From: Apostichopus japonicus
Lineage: Eukaryota; Echinodermata; Holothuroidea; Aspidochirotida; Stichopodidae
Direction of reading: 5' to 3'
NCBI RefSeq assembly: GCF_037975245.1
Contig: NC_092576.1
Coordinates: 38,395,111-38,459,110 of the forward strand
DNA length: 64,000 nucleotides
Shown here piece by piece: positions 1-10,613 of this stretch. The position numbers and the translations under genes were made by a program. Position 1 is the stretch's first letter. Each line of letters starts with the position of its first letter. A model generated the notes under the pieces. It did no database searches, was not told where the DNA came from, and saw only the letters and a program-made list of their open reading frames with translations.

Positions 1-1542
1 CATAACAAGAAGAAAAGCTTTCAGCAGTGCAGGCTACTTTTCAGTCAGACTACAGTTCACAATGACAGCAGCTAGATTGTATGAAACTTGTAGCTACGGC
101 ATGGTGCTCATACAGCAGATCTTTCTAATAGGGTTTAATTTTTAAGAATTTGTTGCATTTAACCACATCATAATATATTTGTAATGTCACAAAGGAGGAC
201 ATTTTAAAAATAAACAAAACATCACCCCTGTATCGATATTCTTTGAAAAGTGTAATGAACAGTTTTGCTTTGGCAGAGCAGAAAGCTTTATCATACCAAA
301 TCTGATCAGGCAGGTGTGGTGGGAGAACCATCCCACTTGTTGGGTTAGAAGGGCATCCCGCAGAATAGCTAGAACAGCACACTATATATACAGTAGGCTG
401 CTGTTGGTGAGTAACTGATCTCTCTATATTTTCATGAAAGTCAATGGTTATATCATGCAGCAGAGGTCCGATTGCATACAAATTTGCAACGTCACCAGTT
501 TGCTCTTTCTATTGGTTAAATTTTCGGGCAAATCTTTAAACCCCCTCCCCCCCTCTCCTCAAATCAAAGTGGGTTCTATACGTGCACATGCCCACCATGC
601 AGCACAGTGGTGAACGTGGTTTTCATTACTGAAAATCCTTATTAGTTTTTGTAATAAATCATTTGTAATCATTGCCCAGCTCAAATGAAGGATAATAGCT
701 TTACTTAATACATACATGATATGTAATTAATAACCATTAAATCAAGGAAAACGCCCCTCCTCCTCCCACTCTCCCCTCCCCATTCACACACTATGCACTG
801 CTATCTGACTTCAAATATGGTTCAATCAAGAACGAAAAAACTTTTGAGTTTCAAGATTGGAAAACTGTCTGTCAGTTCAATCGACATGAAAACTACCTTT
901 CGTTGTATGGTCCAGTCTTTGCATGTGTTGCATATTGTCTCTTTGTTACTTAATTCCCATAACAAAGACCTTCCGTAGCCTGCATTTCAGGAATATATTT
1001 TACAATTTACACCATCAGTATTTCACTGTTAAATATTCCAACCTCTAACACCACTTAGTTATTTATTGCCACACAAGCTTGTGATCAAGTCTCCCTTCAT
1101 TTCATGTAAGAATTATCTGAGAGTTATTAGTTTCCATTGCTTCCCCTCAGTGAACCCTATGATCCCATTATGTATCATCACAAGGACATTGTGTCATTAT
1201 TGTCATCACTTCTGAAATCTATACCAAATTGTACTGACCTGTTTATCTTAAATCTTATTTAAATTTTAGCCTAGCCATTGACAAAACAGCTTAATTTATT
1301 GTGAGGTAAAGTGTCTCGCCATCCCCATACATAGACCACTTTGAAAAGATTAATTTCAGGGTTAATAACTGTATTGGTCAAACTCTCACACAGCTTGCAT
1401 TGGGCTGATCATTATGACACGTTCGTTGAACTTTGAGATGAGGAGGACTTGTAGCAATATAGTCCTAGCCATTGCAGTAGGTGGGGTCTTAGTTTGTAAA
1501 AGGGTCCTCGTTTTGCAGATGATAGGGTCTTAGCTTTGCAGG
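1..1542. other. Gene-free stretch, no recognisable element
   Basis: No open frame of convincing composition and no RNA gene is visible. The stretch is AT-rich with short C-rich runs near 541-556 and 754-781. From about 1465 to 1542 a loose tandem motif of the form GGGTCTTAG..TTTGCAG recurs and leads into the foldback-like element. Confidence 0.5.
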
Positions 1543-2022
1543 GGTTACATCTGTATGTTCTGACGTCTCTATGTTGCAACATCTCTATGTTCCGACAATT
1601 TTTTTTGACCAAAATTCTTGTCCAACATGTTTTCGGACCAAGTTTTTTCGGACCAAAATGTTCTTGGACCAAAATATTTTTATGACCCAACATTTTTTTT
1701 CACTCTAAAATTTTTCATGGCCAAATTTTTTTTCGGACAAGCACTATTTGGGTCATAACAAACTTTGGGCCCTTTTTTTTTGTGAAAACAAAATTGGTGG
1801 GTCCTAACAAGTCACGTCAGAAAAAATGTTGGTCCCAAAAAACATGAGTACCCCAAAAAAATTGAGTCCCAAAAAATTAAGTCCCCCAAAAAAATTGGGT
1901 CCGAAAAATTGGGTACGAAAAAATGTTGGTAAAAAAAATTAGTCCAAAAAAATTATCGGAACGTATTCCTCTGAACATAAAGACTTCGGAACATAGAGAC
2001 GTCGGAACATAGGGATGTCACC
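1543..2022. mobile_element. Foldback-like element with tandem-repeat inverted arms
   Basis: The left end carries several copies of a short motif (CTCTATGTTCCGAC-like), followed by a run of CGGACCAAAA-like motifs. The right end carries the same motifs as reverse complements (GGAACATAGAGACGTC and GTCCGAAAAATT types). The outermost roughly 50 bases of each end (1543-1596 and 1969-2022) pair at about 80 percent. TTTGCAGG lies just left of the element and again three bases beyond its right end, a possible target duplication. The flanking DNA is itself a loose repeat with that motif, so the duplication is uncertain. Long inverted arms built from short tandem subrepeats are the hallmark of Drosophila FB/foldback elements. 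No transposase is present, so it would be non-autonomous. The inverted structure is seen; the family assignment is inferred. Confidence 0.6.
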
Positions 2023-2113
2023 TTTTTTGCAGGTCTTAGGTCTTTGTAGACACCCCAATTTTCAATGTTAACCATTACAGTGTCCCTCTTTTTGCTTTTT
2101 GCTTTTTTGCAAG

Positions 2114-2278
2114 CACATGCTGGCCACTATAGCCACTATGGCCACTATAGTGTCCCAGTAAATAGTCTTTCCAGACAAAAAGTAAGATCTGCATAACACA
2201 CATGCTGGCCACTATAGCTACTATGGCCACTATAGTGTCCCAGTAAATAGTCTTACCAGACAAAAAGGTAAGATCTGC
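2114..2278. repeat. Tandem dimer, 85-bp period
   Basis: Two copies of an about 80-bp unit begin with CACATGCTGGCCACTATAG at 2114 and 2199 and end with a GTAAGATCTGC motif. Within each copy CCACTATAGC/GGCCACTATAG recurs as a 9-bp subrepeat that is partly self-complementary. The copies differ by only a few bases, so the duplication is recent. Confidence 0.85.
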
Positions 2279-2954
2279 TTTTGATAGGAGTATATCACTT
2301 AATACTGACTTGGCTTAAATTCCTAACTTTTAAGTACCTGTACATGACTTAATATCAAACAATATGCTCCATATCTGGATTATTTCTTTACTGAAATGTG
2401 AAGACGCAATGACAATTGGGGTTCAAACCAATAGCCTTCTCTCCCAATGATAATTTTTATTTCTATTTTGATAAAAACTGTTCTGAACTGCTAATTCATT
2501 CATCATAAAACTTGATTGCTGTTTCAGGAGCATTAATTTAGGTAATAACTATATCTACTATACCAAACTTGTTGTGTAAATACATTGCTTTTTTTTCTTT
2601 TGATCCTCCATCTATGTACAGGACACAATGAACTGAACAGCAATAAGACCTTCCAACTGAATACATTGAGCTGGTCATCTGTTGCTTGGAGCTCAATAAT
2701 GGAAGCAGCTCCCTGGTGGAAGCCATTCCCAAAAAGATGGAAATTTATTTTGCTCCATGGAAGCTGTTTGACTGGTTTAAAGAAGCATGAGGCATTGTAG
2801 GCATGTGTAGCTGAAAATCATCCATATGACTTAGCCACCATATATGGGCAAAAATAACTACTTGGAACAGTTACAAAGTCATTTATTTGAGCTGGATGAG
2901 AGTGGCTATGGACGGCCATTACCACAAAAACAAGAACAAAAAGTAAATTACATT
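2279..2954. other. Gene-free stretch
   Basis: Short open frames on both strands overlap each other and show no recognisable protein. Nothing else was recognised. Confidence 0.4.
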
Positions 2955-3190
2955 ACATTACACATTACAGAAATTTTCTCCATAGAAAAGAAAATTTCTT
3001 CATAAAAACAATTACGTGGATATCAAAAATAAATTTACTCCATCAAATATAAATTTACTAAATCACATCAAAACTTACTGTACTCTTCAAAAAGAAATTT
3101 TCTTCATCAAAGATAAATTTACTCTATGGAAACTAAGTTCACCTCACACATATTAGATCTACCCCGTCCAATATAAACTCATAGCTCATC
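2955..3190. repeat. Degenerate short tandem repeat (AAATTTACTCCAT type)
   Basis: The motif AAATTTACTCCAT, or variants such as AAATTTTCTTCAT, recurs about every 22-28 bases through this interval with AT-rich spacers. It is an old, eroded minisatellite. Confidence 0.5.
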
Positions 3191-4004
3191 CCGTCCTAAC
3201 CAAAAAAAATCCCCCAATTAATTTATTGGGAATCAGGACAATGTATCTGTTGGAAAAGATATTTGACCCATTATTGTACAAACTGATACAGATGATATTG
3301 GAAGAGACTCTTCATGTTGGAAGAGTGGAGATGCAGATGGTGGCATATCGATAACCTATTGCAGGTCTCTCAGGACTGAATAAATTAATGAATTAAAGGT
3401 GAAGGGATTGGGGAAAACTGCTTATTATTTCTCAATCTATAGCATTACTAATAAACTGAGGTATTAGTAAACTATGGAAGATGGTGCAAATGAAGTTGTT
3501 TTGTGCCAAAATTTAAAATTGATATTTTTTATATAGACATATGTCTCTCATTGTGGTACAAATATTTCAATTGGACCATAACCTTTATCCCCTGTCATTT
3601 TTGCATATATATGTCATTCATATTAATGAGTGATTAATGTCCGATGATAACATATTGAAAGATCGTCACATGACATAGTTATATTTTTGCCTAATGTATA
3701 TGGTCCTTTTCCTACAGCATGTATTATGTGGTGCAAAGGAACTTTTGAACAAATTATATGTCAGTAGGATTATGCATATTATTAAACTAGTGGGCAGAGC
3801 TTAGTCAACATCATACAGTTGAATGAATGCAAAGCTGAAAGTTTGATTGCTATAACTGTGTTAGTAAGACTAGTAAATATTGGGTATTGAGGTGAGCAGG
3901 GAGGGGCGTTGGGGACAGGCAGGGGATTAAATTGAGTGCAGGTTTTCACTATATATTTTGCTGTAGATGACAACACCATTGGTGTAGTCTTGCCCATTCT
4001 TTGT
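3191..4004. other. Gene-free stretch
   Basis: AT-rich anonymous DNA. The open frame on the minus strand at 3782-3997 has no recognisable domain. Confidence 0.4.
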
Positions 4005-4008
4005 TGTT

Positions 4009-4232
4009 GTTCATATCAGTTTATATTTTGAGATGTAGTACTTTATTTTATTAAATGTTTTAATGTTCAATATCAGTTTATATTTGAGATGTGCTTTTTT
4101 TATTAAATGTTTTAATGTTCATATCAGTTTATATTTTGAGATGTAGTGCTTTTTTCCATTAAATGTTTTGATGTTCATATCAGTTTAGATTTAGATATTT
4201 TGAAATGGTAGTCCTTTTTTTATTCAATGTTA
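4009..4232. repeat. Tandem repeat, about 55 bp x 4
   Basis: Copies beginning GTTCATATCAGTTTA start at 4009, 4065, 4118 and 4173. Each continues with ATTTTGAGATGTAGT and ends in a T-run followed by ATTAAATGTTTTAAT. Periods are 53-56 bases. The final copy is the most diverged. Confidence 0.85.
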
Positions 4233-4484
4233 ATTAAAACAAGACCAATGTCCTGTGTTCGTGTGTAACACTGTACTTCTTTCATTCTATTTAACCTTTG
4301 TAAACTATTTGGAAGAGATAAACCAACGTAAAGCAACCTGAAATATTTGTTGTGTATGATCTTTTTCTTGGTTTTTCTTTTGCTTTGCTCAAGAAGAATT
4401 TGAAGGCACAAACATGGTTTATGTGTCGTAAACCTTTATACAACTCCTTTTATATTAACATCTTTGCTAAGCAATTCGCTTCGA

Positions 4485-4580
4485 ATATATTATCGTGAGT
4501 ATACGAGAGCATTGTGTGGACCGTCCACAAATCTTATACACGTGATCTTGAATTATTAAATAAGCCTAACCAAAACTATT
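4485..4580 (+). repeat. Isolated diverged monomer fragment of the 331-bp satellite
   Basis: This matches the satellite segment GAATATATAATCGTAAGTG...GTGGACCGTCCAC...CTTATACAC...AAACCAAAA at roughly three bases in four. The dyad core GTGGACCGTCCAC (near 4518) is intact although surrounding bases have drifted. It lies about 2.7 kb outside the array and in the same orientation. Confidence 0.65.
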
Positions 4581-5855
4581 TGAAGGTGTCAGAAATTTAT
4601 CATGCGAGGGAGGAAGTCAAAATGGCGCTGCTATCGACACGAAAAAAAAATTCCATGTAAAATGTCTTTTATAAAGGTTCTGTATATTTCACATTGTTCT
4701 CTGCTTCCTGCTCTACGTTGTTAGAGAGTGACAACATAACTTATTCCTATATTTAAAAAGGTAGCAAACATAACACGTGACAATGTCGAAGAGGATAATT
4801 ATTCAACCACCATGACAGCAGTATCGCTAACAACCAACACAAACGACATTGCACAGCCGCATATAAGTATATATAGTACTGCAAATGTTCAATCTTGAAA
4901 TTTATGATGTACAATTTTTTTTATTTTTTGACAGTCTTTGATCAATAATAAGCTTGCAAAATGACAGAAATGGAATGCATGCAATGTTTTCCTAAATGTT
5001 GATGATAAATACAGTGATCATTGTTTGTATATTTTTTCGTTACACCTTTTTTAGTATTTATTGCTTCAAAATGTGCCTGAAAGTTTGCAACCAACCAAAT
5101 ATGCATGTGCATTAACGTGTTCGTGGCAGGTCTGCTGCATTGGCCCCTTAAAGCACGCTATCGTTAGGGAAGTTTCGTAAAGATTTCAAAAAAGTACTAA
5201 TTCCTGGAGGTCTGGACTCTCCAAATTGTTTTCAGACATTCTAAGTAAAGCATACCTTTAACCTTCTTTTTTTTCTTGCCCCATCTAAACATAAAGGCCT
5301 ATATAAATAAACAAACAATTAACAATACTTCGAATTTCGAGTAGATATAAAAGATGTCTTGAAATTCAAATGATGTTGTCAACATGAAAATCGATGTTTA
5401 CTTGGTGTTTTTTCTAAAAGCTTATGTTTGTACCTTCATATAGTTATATAACAGGCACACTCAATCTTCATTGTTCGCATCGAAAATAAAGAATGAAGTA
5501 ACACTTTCTGGGGAGGGGATTGATACCTTTTCAGTATATTTACTGCTTAAATTTGGGCAAAACCTTTTCCAACCACCTACAACCCCCCCCCCCCCCCCGC
5601 TTCAGATGTTCTCTCTTACGATTCCCATTGTCCATTTCCTTTTTCATAGATTAGTCAGAGATAGATTTAAACAGTCCGTTTTTTGCACTGCCGATTTCTT
5701 TGATGAAGCCGTCAAGTGATATTCGAAGAAAGTATACTAATGGCCCAGGCTATATCATGCACGTATAGCGATGAATCGCACGTTAAAAGTCGAAAAATAC
5801 CCATCGCAATATAATGTAGGATACAGAAAAGTATACTGCTTACTATAAATACCAT
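4581..5855. other. Gene-free stretch
   Basis: No gene recognised. A Kozak-like CAAAATGGCGCTGCTATCG at about 4619 opens a frame of only a dozen codons. A C-run lies at 5582-5598. Confidence 0.4.
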
Positions 5856-5857
5856 TT

Positions 5858-6085
5858 CCAGATAACCAAACCCGTAATTGAAAATATTACACATTTATCA
5901 ACTACTATAATTCACAACAAGAAGAATCTGGGAGGGACGCCCACCCATAAAATCTCGATATTCTACAGGAAGACTTAAACCGGTCAAATATGGGACTGTT
6001 AATATCCTTTATTAACCGAACTGGTAGATCTGTTTAATTCATGTATCATTGAGCATAAATAGATTCAAATTAAAAATAGATAACC
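5858..6085 (+). repeat. Diverged satellite monomer upstream of the array
   Basis: The interval contains, in satellite order, relatives of AAACC..CCGTATAATTGAAAATATT, ATCAACTAC.ATTAATTCACAA, AAATCTCGA.A.ATTC, CCGGTCAAATATGGG.CTGT and GTAGATCTGTTTAA.TCATGT.TCATTGAGCAT. It is an eroded outlying copy, head-to-tail with the main array. Confidence 0.65.
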
Positions 6086-6135
6086 CTCCCCCCCCCCCCC
6101 AAATCTTGGTCAAACTGACGATACTTGGAAAATTT

Positions 6136-6193
6136 GAGTGCGACAGTCTGAATTTCCGACTGTCGCACTCTCATTTTTCCGACTGTCGCACTC
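6136..6193. repeat. Perfect 13-bp stem hairpin with a repeated arm
   Basis: GAGTGCGACAGTC (6136-6148) is followed after 9 bases by its exact complement GACTGTCGCACTC (6158-6170). That arm is then repeated 23 bases further on (6181-6193). The GC-rich stem stands out from its AT-rich surroundings. Confidence 0.85.
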
Positions 6194-6479
6194 TAATTTT
6201 CACATATTCTTGTAATTTGTGAGTGAACTAAAATTTTCGGTCAAGATTGACCTTCAATCAGTCAATTTTACCACGTTTTCCTTGTCACATTGAGAAATTC
6301 TATCACGCGATCTTTATACTCCACCATACAAAACTTCGTATGATTTTGAATACTCCCACTTCGCTAGCTTCAAGTAAGTTCAAGATATACATTGTCTCTA
6401 TATATACAAAAAACGCTGATGCTAATCTACGGAAGCTTAAAAGTGCCATCAACATAACAAAAACTTTGGCCCATAATTT

Positions 6480-6805
6480 GACATTTTTCAGTAACAAGAT
6501 AAAATGTTATCAAAAATCAGAAAATGTTGGATTGCTCAGTTGCTTTAACTGATCAATTGAACAATTTTCTGAAAAATGTTTAATTGATAACTTATCATTA
6601 TCTCGTCAGTTTGACATTTTTCTGCAAAATTTCCGATCGTTCACTTCATTCCATCTGAGCAATTGAAACATTTTCTGCAAAATGTTCAATGTGTTTAATT
6701 GCCAACTTATCGTAACTCGTCAACTCAACATTTTTCTGCAAAATGTTTAATTGTTCACTTCATTCCGAATGATCAGTTGGAATGAAGTGAACAATTAAAA
6801 CATTT
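6480..6805. repeat. Degenerate repeat ending in a 26-bp hairpin
   Basis: The motif AACATTTTTCTGCAAAATGTTTAATTG, followed by CACTTCATTCC, recurs loosely from 6480. The last copy (6741-6766) is followed, after a 12-base loop, by its reverse complement (6779-6805) with a single extra A. This gives a near-perfect 26-bp stem. Confidence 0.8.
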
Positions 6806-7225
6806 CATGTGAGTAATAAATTTCCCCCACCCACCCCCCCCCCCCCCAAAGAAAAAATATTAAGCGTGCCAATAAAAGCTCTGTATTTTTGGTAACTCAC
6901 TTTGTCGTCGAATATAATTTGTTGAAAATAAAAAGTTTTCCCCTTTGTTACATTAACATACCTTTTGTAGTCAGTAGTCTATAAAGCCTTCAAGCAGATA
7001 ACTTTACTTAGTTGCTTACCTGCTTTGCTTAACCAGAGTGTTTATGTAAGTTTGTGAAGTGAGGGCCAGTGGTATTCAATATGTGAATGTTGGCGAGTAG
7101 AGCAGGGGGGGGGGGGGGGTAAGAGAACAAACAACAGCCGGAATTTTATGGCTCCAAAACCTATCCAGTTGGAATTTCAGCCACTCCCCCCCCCCCCCCT
7201 AATGATCAGGCCTTAGCTGCGTCCC

Positions 7226-8128
7226 TGATTTCATGGAATCATCACTCCGTCAAACAAGGGTCTGTTTATATCGTTTATTTTCCGAAGTTGTAGATCTGTC
7301 TATATCATGTGTCATTGAGCGTAGAAAAACTCAAATTCAATATAGATATATAAATGTTTCACTTAATCATCACTCCGTTAAACAAGGGTCAGCGTCTGTT
7401 TATATCCTTTATTTTCCGAAGTTGTAGATCTGTGTATTGAATGCATTGAAAGTAATCACATCGTATTAACGTCTTTTTTGTTGTTGTAACACAGTAATTT
7501 CAATTGGAATATATAATCGTAAGTGTATGAGCGGATTCTGTGGACCGTCCACATAATCTTATACACATTTCATTGTATTATTTATTGATTATAAACCAAA
7601 ATTAGGGTTGAAAATTGATGAACTCTATTAATTCAAAAAAACTGTGTTCTAAGGAAGGACCCCGCACCAAATATCGGCAGATTCAGGAAGGAATCAACCC
7701 GTCAAATATAGTTCTGTTTTATATCCTTTAATTACTGATTACTAATTCGTAGATCTGTTTAAATCATGTATCATTGAGCATATAAAGATTAATTTTAAAA
7801 ACAGATAACTTTATCAAATATATATTTTTTGGCATGTCATACGGTTTACCTTTAGGTTAATATATTCTTAACAAAACTTTATTTAGGAACATTGGGGAGA
7901 AAAAATGAAAGCAAGCATCAACAATCCTCGTTACATGGGTTAGGATTATTATAGGAAACCCGAAAGAATAACCCTTATCCTTAACCCTTAATATTAGTAT
8001 GATAATACTGTTGACCGTTCACATAATAATTGTCTTAAAAGCAGCTTGTTAAGAAAGATCACAACCTAAATATTTTCTTTTGGTCTATAGAATGTATTTG
8101 GATAGTAGTATTAACGTTTTTTTTTTTA
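7226..8128 (+). repeat. Partial first higher-order unit
   Basis: The array begins with the segment ATCATCACTCCGTCAAACAAGGGTC. A second copy of that segment follows at about 7368, then a monomer landmark at 7496 and the roughly 640-bp spacer that precedes each anchor monomer. The unit is truncated on its left side and more diverged than internal units. Confidence 0.75.
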
Positions 8129-10613
8129 GTAACACACGTAATCTCAATTGGAATATATAATCGTAAGTATATGAGCGTATTATGTGGACCGTCCACATAA
8201 TCTGAGACACATGATATTGTATAACATATTGATTCTTAAGCAAAGCTCCTCTTGAATATATTCAGAAATGATCAGCTAATCTAATTAACACTGACAGCCT
8301 TCTGAACAAGGGCCAAACCCTCAAATCTCGAAATATTTCAGTGAATCATCACTCCGTCAAACAAGGGTCTGTTTATATCCTTTATTTTCTGAAGTTGTAG
8401 GTCTGTCTATATCATGTGTCATTGAGCATAGAAAAATTGGAATTAAAAATAGATAGCCATATCATATTAAATGAAAGTCGGCTTACCTACATTGTAATGA
8501 AACTTGATCTCAACTTTAATTGGGAACATTGGAAATGAACCACTCATGTAAACTGACCTCAATGACCACCGGTGCACGGGTTATGATTGGCATTGGTGCC
8601 CCCCCCCCCCGCACCCTTACCCCCGACTTAAAAAGAACAGTGAAAATAAAACTTACTATTACCCTTATCCTGTAAGATAATACTCATAACCATTCAAATA
8701 TTAATTGTTTAAAACGAAGCTGTTAAGACAATAGTGTGTATTAGGATAGTAGTGTAACGTGAATGGTTTTTATACTCATCCGTAGTAAGCTGTGCATTGA
8801 ACTACATAGCCAGCCATGTCATGAATATTTAAAGTCAAGTGGTATGTAATTTAGGAGGGTTAAATGCTTATTGATGTGTTTTATAGTCTAATTAAGAGAG
8901 TTATGGGTTAAGTAAATCGGTATTACCAGTGAGTTTAATGTCTACGACATATCTGCATATGTTGAGGGGGATAATGTTGTTGTTGTTCATGAAATAGTTA
9001 AAGAGATTTTACGCCACATGTTGTATTGTTTATTGCTTAGTATATGTACCAGAGTGTCACCATTTGCAGAGGTTTTGAAAATTAATCTACATTGTAAACT
9101 TGCATTCACATATACTAAATTCTTGTACGCATAGATTTTTTATTTTCTTGTAATTGTAATATGGCCCGGTCTCTTTTTACTACGATTAATTGATACACAA
9201 GCTAACCACGACATTTCCATAAAGGAACTTTTGACAGTATTCTCTGCTATGCTAATGGGCCCCCGGAATGCAACAGTAGTATTGACGTTTTTGTTTAATA
9301 ACCCACGTCATCTCAATTGAAATATATAATCGTAATTGTATAATCGGTTTATGTGGATCGTCCACATTATATTATACGTATGATGTTGTATTGTTTATTG
9401 ATTCTAAACCAAAACCGTATAATTGAAAATATTAAAAATTAATCAAGTACATTAATTCACAATAACGGTCTTCTGAATAAGGGCTACACACCCTCAAATC
9501 TCGACAGATTCAGTAAGGAATCAACCCGTCAAATATGGGTCTGTTTTATATCCTGTATTTACAGAACTCGTAGATCTGTTTAAATCATGTGTATTGAATG
9601 TATTTAATATATTCATAATAGAAGTATAAACGTCTCTTTTTCTGTAACACACGTAATCTCAATTGGAATATATAATCGTAAGTGTACGAGCGGATTATGT
9701 GGACCGTCCACATAATCTTATACACATTTCATTATTTTTTATTGACTATAAACAAAAATTAGGGTTTTAAATTTATCAACTATATTAATTCAAAATAACT
9801 GTGTTCTAAGGAAGGACCCCGCTCCAAATATCGACAGATTCAGTAAGGAATCAACCCGTCAAATATGGGTCTGTTTTATATCCTGTATTTACCGAACTCG
9901 TAGATCTGTTTAAATCATGTGTATTGAATGTATTTAATATATTCATATAGAAGTATTAACATTTTTTTTCCTGTAACACACGTAATCTCAATTGGAATAT
10001 ATAATCGTTAGTGTACGAGCGGATTATGTGGACCGTCCACACAATCTTATACACATTTCATTGTATTGTTTATTGATTATAAACCAAAATTAGGGTTGAA
10101 AATTCATGAACTCTATTAATTCAAAATAACTATGTTCTTAGGAAAGACCCCGCACCAAATATCGACAGATTCAGGAAGGAATCAACCCGTCAAATATGGG
10201 TCTGTTTTATTTCCTTTAATTACTGAACTCATAGATCTGTTGAAATCACGTACCATTGAGCATATAAAGATTTATATTAAAAACAGATAACTTTATCAAA
10301 TAAACATATATTTTTGCATGTCATAAGGTTTACCTTTAGGCTAATATAGTCTTAACAAAACTTTATTTGGGAACATTGGGAAGAAAAAAGTGTAAGCAAG
10401 CATCAACAATCCTCGTTACATGGGTTAGGATTATTATATGAAACCCGAAAGAATAACCCTAATCCTTAACCCTTAATATTAGTATGATAATACTGTTGAC
10501 CGTTCACATAATAATTGTCTTAAAAGCAGCTTGTTAAGAAAGATCACAACCTAAATATTTTCTTTTGGTCTATAGAATGTATTTGGATAGTAGTATTAAC
10601 GTTTTTTTTTTTA
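8129..10613 (+). repeat. Higher-order unit 1 (2485 bp)
   Basis: The anchor monomer at 8129 carries the diagnostic AAGTATATGAGCGTATTATG variant. It is followed by the 1515-bp diverged block, monomer landmarks at 9644 and 9973, and the 640-bp spacer. It has the TTTGCAGAGG variant near 9064. Confidence 0.85.
9682..9725. promoter_or_regulatory. Representative 25-bp dyad of the satellite monomer
   Basis: The arms GATTATGTGGAC (9693-9704) and its exact complement (9706-9717) surround a single C. Outer arms GTGTA (9682-9686) and TACAC (9721-9725) extend the symmetry. The same dyad, or a one-base variant (CACACAATC right arm), sits in each monomer. The older internal monomers carry GTGGATCGTCCAC. 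A symmetrical site of this length could bind a dimeric protein or extrude a cruciform. Which of these applies, if either, is not shown by sequence. Confidence 0.6.
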
